A stretch of DNA of 64,000 bases from NCBI RefSeq assembly GCF_027497215.1, contig NZ_CP114904.1, positions 2,750,001-2,814,000 of the forward strand, read 5' to 3'. Below are positions 34,419 to 41,954 of this stretch, piece after piece; position 1 is the first letter of the stretch; each line of letters opens with the position of its first letter. The notes under the pieces were generated by a model that saw nothing but the letters and a program-made list of their open reading frames with translations, made no database searches and had not been told where the DNA came from. Position numbers and translations under genes: made by a program. This DNA comes from Micromonospora sp. WMMD812 (GTDB taxonomy: Bacteria > Actinomycetota > Actinomycetes > Mycobacteriales > Micromonosporaceae).

Positions 34419-35516
34419 TCAGCGGCGCAGGCCGAGCGCGGTGAGCACCTCGCGGGACGCCAGCCGGGCCGGTTCGAGCACCGACTCGCGGGTCCAGCTG
34501 ACCGCCGGCCGTACGGTGGCCCGCCAGGCCGCGCGGATCCCCCGCGCCACGGGCAGGACGGTCACCCGCCACGCCGCCCGGACGGCGCGGGCCACCGGCA
34601 GCACGGTGTGCCGCCACAGCCAGCGCAGCCCCAGGCCGATCGGCCGCAGCAGTAGCCGGTAGCAGAGCCGGAGCACGCGTCCCGCGGCCCACCAGGCCCA
34701 GCGCAGGGCGTCGACGACCGCCCGGCCGATTGCCAGGAGCCCCCGGCCGGCGCCCCGGGCGAGCCAGGCGAACACCGCCGCGACCGCCTTCGCGAGCGCT
34801 GCGACCGCGCGCCACAGCGCCCGGCCGGCCGGGGTGAGCACGCCGAGCAGCCAGGCGAGCGGGCGGACCAGCAGGTGGTCGGCGAGCCAGGCCAGCCCCC
34901 GCCCGACGCGAACCAGCGGCCACCAGACGAGGGTCCGGCTCACCCAGGCCAGCGGGATCCAGAGCAGCGTGCGGACCAGGCAAGCCAGCCCGAAGGCCAG
35001 CCACACGAGCGGACGCCACACCAGCGTTCGCGCCGCCCACACGAGCGGAATCCACATCAGGGTCCGGACCACCCACGCCAACCCGTACGCCAGCCAGACC
35101 AACGGGCGCCACACCAGCGTGCGCGCCACCCACACCAACGGGCGCCACACGAGCGTGCGGGCCACCCAGACCAACGGGAGCCAGAGCAGCGTGCGGGCCA
35201 CCCACACCAGCGGAATCCAGAGCAGCGTGCGCGCCACCCACACCAGCGGTCGGAGCAGCCACCGGTGCACGAACCGGCCGGTCGGGCTGAGCAGGTGGCG
35301 GTCGAGCAGCCGGCCGGTCGCCGCGACCAGCTCCCAGAGCAGGCGTACCGGGAGCACCACGACCAGCGCGATGCCCCGGGCGACCGCCGCGACCAGCGGC
35401 GGTGGGGCCGCCGCGGGCTGCGGCGTGTGCCGGGCCGTGTGCGGGGCGGGTACGGCGTGGGCCGGCCGGCCGACCGGGTCGGGCAGCGCCGGGCGGACCG
35501 TGGGGGTGTCGGTCAC
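34419..35516 (-). CDS. Trp/Arg-rich 12-residue repeat protein, unknown function
   Basis: A 365-residue protein. Residues 1-40 are Pro/Ala-rich; a hydrophobic helix follows (41-60). Residues 90-218 are built from units beginning Pro-Leu-Val-Trp, such as PLVWVARTLVWR, of exactly 12 residues, with three expanded 19-residue versions (PLVWLAYGLAWVVRTLMWI type). The tail (303-345) has 15-residue repeats (VLPVARAVRAAWR). Trp and Arg are strongly over-represented and Asp/Glu nearly absent, which suggests an interfacial, membrane-surface protein. It starts at GTG 35516, 30 nt after the EEP gene, and ends a run of lipid-related genes. No family is recognised. Confidence 0.7.
   Translation of the reverse strand: MTDTPTVRPALPDPVGRPAHAVPAPHTARHTPQPAAAPPPLVAAVARGIALVVVLPVRLLWELVAATGRLLDRHLLSPTGRFVHRWLLRPLVWVARTLLWIPLVWVARTLLWLPLVWVARTLVWRPLVWVARTLVWRPLVWLAYGLAWVVRTLMWIPLVWAARTLVWRPLVWLAFGLACLVRTLLWIPLAWVSRTLVWWPLVRVGRGLAWLADHLLVRPLAWLLGVLTPAGRALWRAVAALAKAVAAVFAWLARGAGRGLLAIGRAVVDALRWAWWAAGRVLRLCYRLLLRPIGLGLRWLWRHTVLPVARAVRAAWRVTVLPVARGIRAAWRATVRPAVSWTRESVLEPARLASREVLTALGLRR
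34863..35249 (-). repeat. 36-bp coding tandem repeats
   Basis: The 12-residue units of the Trp/Arg-rich protein correspond to 36-bp DNA repeats (57 bp where a unit has 19 residues). Neighbouring units are nearly identical at DNA level, for example around 35100-35230, which indicates recent expansion by slippage or unequal exchange. Confidence 0.8.
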
Positions 35517-35546
35517 GCCGCCACGGTAGCCGGATCGGACAACGGC

Positions 35547-36347
35547 TCAGGCCGGACCCAGGTCCACATCGGCCACCAGCGGATAGTGGTCGGAGGCGCG
35601 GTCCGCGGGACCGCCGCGGACCACCCGGCAGTCCCGCACCCGGGCGGCGAGCGCCGGGCTGCCCAGCAGGTAGTCCAGCCGCATGCCGCTGAACTCGGCG
35701 CCACCGTGCCGGGTGGGCACGGTCAGCCCCTCGTCCGGCCCGCCGGCCGCCCGGTAGAGGTCGACCAGGCCGGCCGCGAGCAGCACGGCCACCGCGCGGG
35801 TGTCCACGGTGCGCCCGTCTCGCCGCAGGTGCCGGCGCCGGTACGCCGGGGGCAGCCCGTCCAGCCGCGCGGTGTGGTCGGTCGCCGGGTCGAGCGCGTT
35901 CAGGTCGCCGCCGAGCAGCGTCAGGTCGCCCGGCGCCCGGCGGACGGCCCGGGCCAGCCAGTCCACCTCGATCCGGCGCCAGCCGCCGGAATACGGGTTG
36001 AGGTGGGTGCCGAGCACGGTGAGCGGCCCGGCGTCGGTGGCGACCACCACCCGGGCGGCGGCGTGGTGGAAGGGCCGGCGCAGCGGGCCGGCCGAGACGG
36101 TACGCAGCGGCGGGCGGACCAGCACCGCCACCGGCTGCCCGAAACAGCTGCGGGCCAACTGCGGGCGCAGGCCCAGCCGGTCCGCGAACCCGTCCAGCAC
36201 GCCGGCGGCGTCGAAGCCGCGCAGCTCCTGGAGCGCCAGCACGTCGGGGCGCTGCGCGGTGACCACCTCGACGATCGCGTCCCGCCGGTCGGGCCCGCCC
36301 CGGTCCCGACCGCCGGTGCGGATGTTCCAGGTCATCACCCGCAGCAC
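35547..36347 (-). CDS. Endonuclease/exonuclease/phosphatase family protein
   Basis: A 266-residue EEP-fold enzyme. MTWNIRTGG, ALQELR (metal-binding Glu), GTHLNPYSGG, GGDLNALDP and the terminal SDHYPLVADV give the complete active site of a metal-dependent phosphodiesterase or phosphatase. No signal peptide is seen. It starts at GTG 36347, only 7 nt after the double-PAP2 gene, so the genes are co-transcribed. In this context a lipid or inositol-phosphate substrate is possible, but DNA cannot be excluded. Confidence 0.88.
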   Translation of the reverse strand: MLRVMTWNIRTGGRDRGGPDRRDAIVEVVTAQRPDVLALQELRGFDAAGVLDGFADRLGLRPQLARSCFGQPVAVLVRPPLRTVSAGPLRRPFHHAAARVVVATDAGPLTVLGTHLNPYSGGWRRIEVDWLARAVRRAPGDLTLLGGDLNALDPATDHTARLDGLPPAYRRRHLRRDGRTVDTRAVAVLLAAGLVDLYRAAGGPDEGLTVPTRHGGAEFSGMRLDYLLGSPALAARVRDCRVVRGGPADRASDHYPLVADVDLGPA

Positions 36348-36354
36348 GGTGTGC

Positions 36355-37845
36355 TCAGTCCGGTCGGCCGGCCCGGGCCAGCTCGTCGTCGAGGGTGTGC
36401 ACGTCCTCCGACTCGATGCTGGGGCGGTTGCCTTCGTGCACGTCGGCGTTGGGGCGGATCACCCAGTAGAGCAGCCCGATCCAGAGCGCGCTGAGCAGGA
36501 TCGCGCCCATGAAGTCCGTCGGGTGGTGCATGCCCCGGTACATCCGGGAGACGGCCACGCCGACCGGCATGACCACCGCCAGCGCCACGAAGAGCCAGCG
36601 CCACCAGCGGTCGGTGCGGGGCAGAACGATGACGGCGATCGCCAGCCAGATGCAGATGGTCGCGGCGATGTGCCCGGACGGGAAGGAGGAGGTGGGCATC
36701 GGCCCGTCCAGGTTCTCCACCGGCGGGCGGGGCCGGTCCACGGCCCGGGCGGAGGCGAGGAAGAGGGTCAGCTCGCCGACCATCGCCAGCGCGACGAAGA
36801 GCACCGGCCGCCAGCGCCGCCACACCGCGAGCACCAGCGGGCAGAACACCAGCGAGATCAGCAGGATCGCGTGCGTGTCGCCGAACTTGCTCCACCACCA
36901 GCTCGCCTCGGTCAGCACGTCGCTGTGTCGCTCGGCGAACCAGCGCGGCACCTCGGTGTCGAGGGTGGCCAGGAACGTCCCCTCCGCGTGGTAGCTGACG
37001 AACATGCCGAAGCCGTAGAGCGCCCCGAAGACCAGCACCCAGCCGACCAGCAGCTCGGCGATGCTGGAGCGGGGGTGCTCCAGCACGTGCTCCTCGGCCG
37101 GGGCGGGGGCGATGTCGTGCCCCGCCTCCGGCTCCAGCCCGTCGGTGAGCGGCGGCACCGGGCGACCGCGTTCCCGCCGCCACAGCCGGAAGGCGTACGC
37201 GGTGACGCCGAGCCAGGCCGCGCCGAGCAGCCAGCCGGCGAGCACGTCGGAGACGTAGTGCACGCCCAGCGCGATCCGGGTCAGCCCGATCAGCACCACC
37301 AGCGCGGCGACGAGGGCGATGGCCGGCTTGCGCCAGCGGGGCGCCAGCGCCGGGAGGAAGACGAGCACCAGCGCCGCGTACGCGACGAACGAGCCGAGCG
37401 CGTGCCCGCTGGGGAAGCTGTTGCCCGGCGCGCTGGCCACCGGCACGTCGACCACCGGCCGGAGCCGGCCGACCAGCGTCTTGAGGGACGGGTCGAGGAT
37501 CAGGCCGCCGACGCCCGTGATGATCAGGTAGACGGCCAACCGGGGCTGGCGGCGGATCAGCAGCCCGACCACGGCGATGGTGACCAGCCAGATCAGGATC
37601 GGCCGCCCACCGAGATCGGTGACCGCCTGGAGCACCGTGACCAGCGGGCCGTGCGGGGCGACCAGGTCGTTGAACCACTCGGCGACCGCGTGGTCGGCGT
37701 CCTGCAACGGGCTCCACCGGAACCGGACCAGCATCAGCAGCAGGCCGAAGGCGACGCCGGCGCCGGTGACGGCCACCAGCCCCGCGACGCTGCGCTCGGT
37801 GAAATGCCCGAGTGGACGCCGCAGCACCTCTTTGACCGCGGTCAC
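36355..37845 (-). CDS. Membrane protein with two tandem PAP2 phosphatase domains
   Basis: A 496-residue polytopic protein starting at GTG 37843-37845 after GGGAGG. The first PAP2 domain is complete: K122-x6-RP, PSGH (145-148), and R190-x5-H196-x3-D200. The second has PSGH (389-392) and R434-x5-H440-x3-D444, but its first motif reads ARAVDRPRP with Ala366 at the lysine position (Arg367 next to it). The halves are joined by an acidic cytoplasmic linker (about 225-262). It should dephosphorylate lipid phosphates or pyrophosphates at the membrane. It lies between YihY and EEP genes on the same strand. Confidence 0.9.
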   Translation of the reverse strand: MTAVKEVLRRPLGHFTERSVAGLVAVTGAGVAFGLLLMLVRFRWSPLQDADHAVAEWFNDLVAPHGPLVTVLQAVTDLGGRPILIWLVTIAVVGLLIRRQPRLAVYLIITGVGGLILDPSLKTLVGRLRPVVDVPVASAPGNSFPSGHALGSFVAYAALVLVFLPALAPRWRKPAIALVAALVVLIGLTRIALGVHYVSDVLAGWLLGAAWLGVTAYAFRLWRRERGRPVPPLTDGLEPEAGHDIAPAPAEEHVLEHPRSSIAELLVGWVLVFGALYGFGMFVSYHAEGTFLATLDTEVPRWFAERHSDVLTEASWWWSKFGDTHAILLISLVFCPLVLAVWRRWRPVLFVALAMVGELTLFLASARAVDRPRPPVENLDGPMPTSSFPSGHIAATICIWLAIAVIVLPRTDRWWRWLFVALAVVMPVGVAVSRMYRGMHHPTDFMGAILLSALWIGLLYWVIRPNADVHEGNRPSIESEDVHTLDDELARAGRPD

Positions 37846-37926
37846 CCCGCACCTCCCTCGTCGTCCCTGGCGAGGCGCTTTACCCGATCGGCGGGGTGCG
37901 TACACCGGAGGCGGCCGGGGCCGGGG

Positions 37927-38928
37927 TCAGAGGGAGGTCATCTCCCCGGTGTCGAAGACCTCCGCGCGGGCGGTCTCGGGCTCCCACAGGTCCGGCTGGG
38001 CCGGCTCCTGCACGCCGATGCGCACCGCCTCCAGCTGGGCGGCGAAGGCCAGCCCGCCGAAGAGCGCCATGCCGGTGAGGTTGGCCCAGAGCAGCAGGGC
38101 CATCATCCCGGTCAGCGCGCCGTAGGTCTGGCCGAACGCGTCGCTGAGGCTCACGTACGCGGCGAGCAGGAGGCTGGTCAGCCACCAGAGCGCGGTGGCG
38201 ATGCCGGCGCCGAAGAACAGCCAGGACAGGCCGGGCTGCCGGCGCCGGGGGGCGTAGCGGAACAGCACGGCCACGGCGAGCACGGTCAGGCCCAGGCTCA
38301 GCGGCCAGCGGACCACGTCCCAGACGCCGTTGGCGAACTCGCCCCACTCGTAGTGCCGCTGCACGGAGTCGCCCATCGGCCCGCCGCCGACCAGGATGAG
38401 GAATCCGGTCAGCGCCGGCACGCCCGCGGTGACGGCGAGGACGGCGGCCCGCAGGTACTTGAACTGCGCGGGGCGGTCCCGCTCGACGCCGTAGATCCGG
38501 TTGGCGCCCCGCTCGATCTGCGCCATGGTGGTGGTGAGGGCGACCAGGCCGGTGATCAGACCGAGGGTGAGGGCCAGCTCACCGGCGTCCTCGACGCGCT
38601 CGCCCTCGCCGAGCAGTTCGGCCACCATCGGCTCGCTGGCGCCGGGGGTGAGCGCCAGCACCGTGTCGGCGACGACCCGGCCGCCCTCCTCCACGCCGAG
38701 TTCGCTGATCAAACCGGTGAGGGCGATCAGGAACGGCACCACGGCGAGGCAGAGCTGCAGCGCGAACGCGCGGGAGTGGCTGAACCCGTCGCCGTAGCGG
38801 AACCGGATGAACGCGTCCCGCAGCAGGTGCCAGCCGCCCTCGCGGCGCAGGGTGTGCCAGGCGTCGTCGGCGGAGAGCTCCTCGTCGGCCATCAGCCGGG
38901 TCTCCGGCACCATGCGGGTGCTACTCAC
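37927..38928 (-). CDS. YihY/BrkB family membrane protein
   Basis: A 333-residue protein with six membrane helices of the YihY family: FSHSRAFALQLCLAVVPFLI, a loop with GANRIYGVERDRP, and the terminal ALLLWANLTGMALFGGLAFA. AGGAGG is ideally placed before GTG 38926-38928. The gene starts inside the last codons of the lipid-kinase gene (8-nt overlap), so translation is coupled. Biochemical role is not settled for the family; a transporter or envelope role is generally suggested. Confidence 0.9.
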   Translation of the reverse strand: MSSTRMVPETRLMADEELSADDAWHTLRREGGWHLLRDAFIRFRYGDGFSHSRAFALQLCLAVVPFLIALTGLISELGVEEGGRVVADTVLALTPGASEPMVAELLGEGERVEDAGELALTLGLITGLVALTTTMAQIERGANRIYGVERDRPAQFKYLRAAVLAVTAGVPALTGFLILVGGGPMGDSVQRHYEWGEFANGVWDVVRWPLSLGLTVLAVAVLFRYAPRRRQPGLSWLFFGAGIATALWWLTSLLLAAYVSLSDAFGQTYGALTGMMALLLWANLTGMALFGGLAFAAQLEAVRIGVQEPAQPDLWEPETARAEVFDTGEMTSL

Positions 38929-39925
38929 GGCGCGCCTCCTCGACCAGGCGTTCGCCGCGCTCGGCGGCGCGCTCCGCGTCGACGGCGAGGTCCGGCGCGT
39001 GTTCGGGCTGCGGCACGCAGAGCCAGAGCGCCCGGGGCCGGATCACGGCGCGCAGCCGGCGACTCGGTTCGATGAGGTCGCCGTCGAGTTCCCGGGGTTG
39101 GGTGCGGGTGGCGGTGATGACGACGCGGCGGCCGCGGAACACCTCCATCCGCGGCACGCGGCCGCGGCGGCGGATCACCGCCCAGCCGAGTTCGGCCCAG
39201 TGGCGCAGCGTACGCGGGGTGAGCACCGCGACGTCCAGCCAGCCGTCGTCCGGCTCGGCCCCGGTCAGCAGCCGCATCCCACCCTGCAACCGGCCCACGT
39301 TGGCGACCAGGACGGACCGGGCCCGACGGCGTACCGGCGGACGGTCGTCGACGCGGATCGACACCCGCATCGGCCGGTCGCGCAGGTGCCGCGCCGCCCC
39401 GACCACGTACGCGGGCCAGCCGATGCGCGCCTTGGTGGTCTCGCTGGTGGCCGCGAGCATCTGGGCGTCGAAGCCCATGCCGGCCATCACCGTGAAGTAG
39501 TGGCCGTCGACCTCGCCGACGTCGAGCAGCCGGCGGCCCCGCTCGACGGCCACCTGGAGCCCGGCGGCCAGGTCGTTGGAGAGGCCGAGGTTGGCCGCGA
39601 GCAGGTTGCCGGTGCCCTGGGGCAGCACGGCGAGCGCGACGTCGGTGCCGACCAGCGCGCTGACGCAGGACATCACGGTGCCGTCGCCGCCGCAGGCGAA
39701 CACCAGGTCGACCCCGGCCCGGACCGCCTCCTCGGTCTGGCCACGGCCCGGGTCCTCGACGGTCGTGGTGAACCACAGCGGCTCGGGCCAGCCGACGGCG
39801 GCCAGGGTGTCGGTCACCGTATGCCGCAGCTCGTCGAGATCGGCCACCTTCACCGGGTTGACCACCACCGCGGAGCGCAGCCCCCCGTCGCCGCCCGCGG
39901 GCCGCCTGTCCTGTCCTGCATCCAC
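38921..39925 (-). CDS. Diacylglycerol kinase-like lipid kinase (YegS/BmrU family)
   Basis: A 334-residue soluble kinase starting at GTG 39923-39925. The ATP-binding signature FACGGDGTV (GGDGTV 79-84) and the PQGTGNLLAANLGL motif define the family. The C-terminal beta-sandwich has LTGAEPDDGWLDVAVL. It phosphorylates a lipid such as diacylglycerol or a sphingoid-like base. It is the first gene of a five-gene minus-strand run whose PAP2 member could reverse the reaction. The 107 nt before the Clp-N gene show no gene. Confidence 0.88.
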   Translation of the reverse strand: MDAGQDRRPAGGDGGLRSAVVVNPVKVADLDELRHTVTDTLAAVGWPEPLWFTTTVEDPGRGQTEEAVRAGVDLVFACGGDGTVMSCVSALVGTDVALAVLPQGTGNLLAANLGLSNDLAAGLQVAVERGRRLLDVGEVDGHYFTVMAGMGFDAQMLAATSETTKARIGWPAYVVGAARHLRDRPMRVSIRVDDRPPVRRRARSVLVANVGRLQGGMRLLTGAEPDDGWLDVAVLTPRTLRHWAELGWAVIRRRGRVPRMEVFRGRRVVITATRTQPRELDGDLIEPSRRLRAVIRPRALWLCVPQPEHAPDLAVDAERAAERGERLVEEARRE

Positions 39926-40032
39926 GGCGTCAGTGTGCAGCAACCCGCACGGTTCAGCGAGTCGCCGCGAACGCGGCGTCGGAAGTGCCACAGACAGGTT
40001 TCAACCGGGCCGCCGTGGTGGCCGGTCTCCGC

Positions 40033-40614
40033 TCAGGCCGCCGCGCGCAGCGCGACCTCCACCCGGCGGCGCAGGTCGTCGAGGTTGACGCCGGCCTCGG
40101 TCAACACCAGCGCGGCCAGACCGTGCCCCTCGCGGATCAGGCCGAGGAGGATGTGCTCGGTGCCGATGTGGCGGTGCTTCAGCCGCAGCGCCTCGCGCAG
40201 CGACAGTTCCAGCACCTTCTTGGAGCGCGGGGAGAACGGGCCGCCGGCGTACCGGCGCCGCCGGCCCCAGCGGCGGCGCGGCTCCGGCACCGCCTCGCGC
40301 AGCGCGTCCGGGCCGAACGACTCCTCGATCCGGGCGACGATGGCGGCCAGGTCGATGCCGATCTCCCGCAGCGCGGCCGCGTCGGCGTCGCCGAGGCCGG
40401 CCCCGCCGTCGGCGGTGTGGCGCCGGATCCGGCCCCGCAGGTCGTCGGCGCTGACGCCGGCCTCGGTCAGCACCCGGCTGGCCAGGCTCGCCTCGTCGGC
40501 GAGCAGGGCCAGCAGCAGGTGCTCGGTGCCCACCGGCCGTCGCCCCTCGGCCCGGGCCTCGTCACGCGCCCGGCGCACGGTCTCGCGGGCCCGGTCGGTG
40601 AACCGTTCGAACAT
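40033..40614 (-). CDS. Stand-alone Clp N-terminal domain protein (two Clp repeats)
   Basis: A 193-residue protein of two Clp_N repeats only. Repeat 1 reads MFERFTDRARETVRRARDEA with GTEHLLLALLADE; repeat 2 reads FSPRSKKVLELSLREALRLK with GTEHILLGLIREG. A linker of about 30 basic residues joins them. No AAA+ ATPase domain is present, so it cannot unfold proteins; it may bind substrates or act as adaptor or decoy for ClpC/ClpA. The ATG shares one base with the stop of the upstream HTH gene (TGATG), so the pair is tightly coupled. Confidence 0.9.
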   Translation of the reverse strand: MFERFTDRARETVRRARDEARAEGRRPVGTEHLLLALLADEASLASRVLTEAGVSADDLRGRIRRHTADGGAGLGDADAAALREIGIDLAAIVARIEESFGPDALREAVPEPRRRWGRRRRYAGGPFSPRSKKVLELSLREALRLKHRHIGTEHILLGLIREGHGLAALVLTEAGVNLDDLRRRVEVALRAAA

Positions 40615-40850
40615 CACGCCTCCCAGGAGGTGGGGACCGCCGGTCGCCCGGCGTGCTTCTTGTGGACCGCCTGTCGGCTGACCTCGAGCGCGTCGGCGAT
40701 CTCCTGCCAGGACCAACCCTGTCGGCGGGCGTTGTCCACCTGGACGACCTCGAGTCGCTCGAGTAGCCGGCGCAGCGCGCGGACGGCCCGCAGCCCGACC
40801 CGGGGGTCGGTGCTGCCGGCGGCCGCCGCGAGTTCCGTCGCCTGACTCAT
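40614..40850 (-). CDS. Small helix-turn-helix regulator
   Basis: A 78-residue protein. A helical N-terminus (LRAVRALRRLLERLEVVQVD) leads to a sigma-factor region 4-like HTH, GWSWQEIADALEVSRQAVHK, followed by a short basic tail. ATG 40848-40850 lies 6 nt after the -10 TATGTT, so the mRNA is predicted leaderless. Two near-identical palindromes cover its promoter, so autoregulation is likely. It is co-transcribed with the Clp-N gene. Confidence 0.85.
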   Translation of the reverse strand: MSQATELAAAAGSTDPRVGLRAVRALRRLLERLEVVQVDNARRQGWSWQEIADALEVSRQAVHKKHAGRPAVPTSWEA

Positions 40851-40907
40851 GCTGTCAACATACGTTGACAGCACCGCCCGTGTCAACCCCTGTTGACACG
40901 GGCGGTG
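40851..40907 (-). promoter_or_regulatory. Promoter with two TGTCAAC-N4-GTTGACA operators
   Basis: Operator 1 is 40851-40872 (GCTGTCAAC-ATAC-GTTGACAGC). Operator 2 is 40872-40907, with 16-bp perfect arms around CCCT and the same TGTCAAC/GTTGACA core. On the minus strand, -35 TTGACA (40886-40881) lies in operator 2 and -10 TATGTT (40862-40857) in operator 1, 18 bp apart, with the ATG 6 nt further on. The arrangement should allow tight repression by a dimeric HTH protein, probably the one encoded immediately downstream. Confidence 0.8.
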
Positions 40908-40999
40908 GCTGCGATCCGGCCCGCCGTCGCGGTCACCCGACTACCCTCGGTCGAGGGAGCGTGGTCGTGCCGGGCGCGACGCCCGGGAGGTGATGTCGG

Positions 41000-41830
41000 A
41001 TGGCCGCATCCGCCGGCCCAGGGGTGCTGGTCGGCCTCGGCTCGGACCGCGACCTCCCGATGGTCCGGCTGGCCGCACAGGAGGCCGCCGCCCATCGCCG
41101 GCCGCTGCACCTGGTGCACGCCTTCGACTGGAACGTGGCGTTCGAGGCGGAGACCGTGGCCGCGTCGCGCGACGAGGCCGAGGACCTGATCGCCCGGGCC
41201 AACGACCTGGCCCGGGACGTCGAGCCGGAGCTGACCGTCAGTGGCGAGATCGCCGAGGGCGCCACCGTGCCCGTCCTGCTGCGCCGTGCCGAGCATGCCT
41301 TCCTGCTGGCCGTCGGCGACGGTGGGATGGCCGACTGCGAGGACTGCGTACGCCCCGATGCTCTCCCCGTGCAGTTCGCCGCCCGCGCCGGGTGCCCGGT
41401 GCTCGTGGCCCGCTCGGAACCGCCGCCGCAGGGCCCAGTCCTGGTCGGGGTCGACTGCTCGTCCAGCTCCCACGCGATGCTGGACTGGGCCTTCACCTGC
41501 GCCGCTCGCCGGGGCGCCCGGCTGCTCGCCGTCCGGGTGGTCGACGCCGGCGCGTCCGTCGACGACGCCAGCCGGGAACTGGCCGCCGTCGTCGCCCAGC
41601 ACACCGACCGGCACCCCGACGTGCTCACCGAGTGCCACACCATTCGCGGCGACCCCGGCATCGTCCTGATCGACCAGTCCCGCTCGGCGCAGGTGGCGCT
41701 GGTCGCCGCCCGCGGCGACGAACCGGGGCGGGGCATGCTCGGCGCCGTGGCGCAGTCCCTGCTCTACCACGCGCCGGCGCCGGTGATCGTGGTCCGCGGC
41801 GTGACCGGGACGGCCCCGCACGGGGCGTAA
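41000..41830 (+). CDS. Tandem universal stress protein
   Basis: A 276-residue protein with two USP domains. The first (VLVGLGSDRDLPMVRLA to about 138) lacks a clear GxxGxxxxxxxxG(S/T) ATP motif. The second begins VLVGVDCSSSSHAMLDWA and ends with GRGMLGAVAQSLLYHAPAPV, which retains much of it. GGGAGG lies 9 nt before the ATG. It opens the dormancy-type island with phosphoketolase and a second USP and is homologous to the USPs of the mycobacterial DosR regulon. Confidence 0.88.
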   Translation: MAASAGPGVLVGLGSDRDLPMVRLAAQEAAAHRRPLHLVHAFDWNVAFEAETVAASRDEAEDLIARANDLARDVEPELTVSGEIAEGATVPVLLRRAEHAFLLAVGDGGMADCEDCVRPDALPVQFAARAGCPVLVARSEPPPQGPVLVGVDCSSSSHAMLDWAFTCAARRGARLLAVRVVDAGASVDDASRELAAVVAQHTDRHPDVLTECHTIRGDPGIVLIDQSRSAQVALVAARGDEPGRGMLGAVAQSLLYHAPAPVIVVRGVTGTAPHGA

Positions 41831-41844
41831 CGGCCACCCGGTCC

Positions 41845-41859
41845 GGGACCAACGGCCCT
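41845..41859. promoter_or_regulatory. DosR/OsdR-like box before phosphoketolase gene
   Basis: GGGACCAACGGCCCT has the GGG-N8-CCC geometry of the mycobacterial DosR core (GGGACTTNNGTCCC type). It lies 96 nt before the phosphoketolase start and closely matches the sequence at 45249. Confidence 0.55.
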
Positions 41860-41954
41860 GAACCCGCCCGGCCGCGCCGGCCAGGCTGGACCGGCCGGAA
41901 GGAATCCGCGCTTCCGGATGCAGCAGTCCCCCAACCGCGAGAGGCTCAGTCACC

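Noticed and set aside
40943..40958. CCCTCGGTCGAGGG palindrome before the first USP gene as a DosR-like box
   Set aside because: It lacks the GGG-N8-CCC geometry shared by the other boxes.
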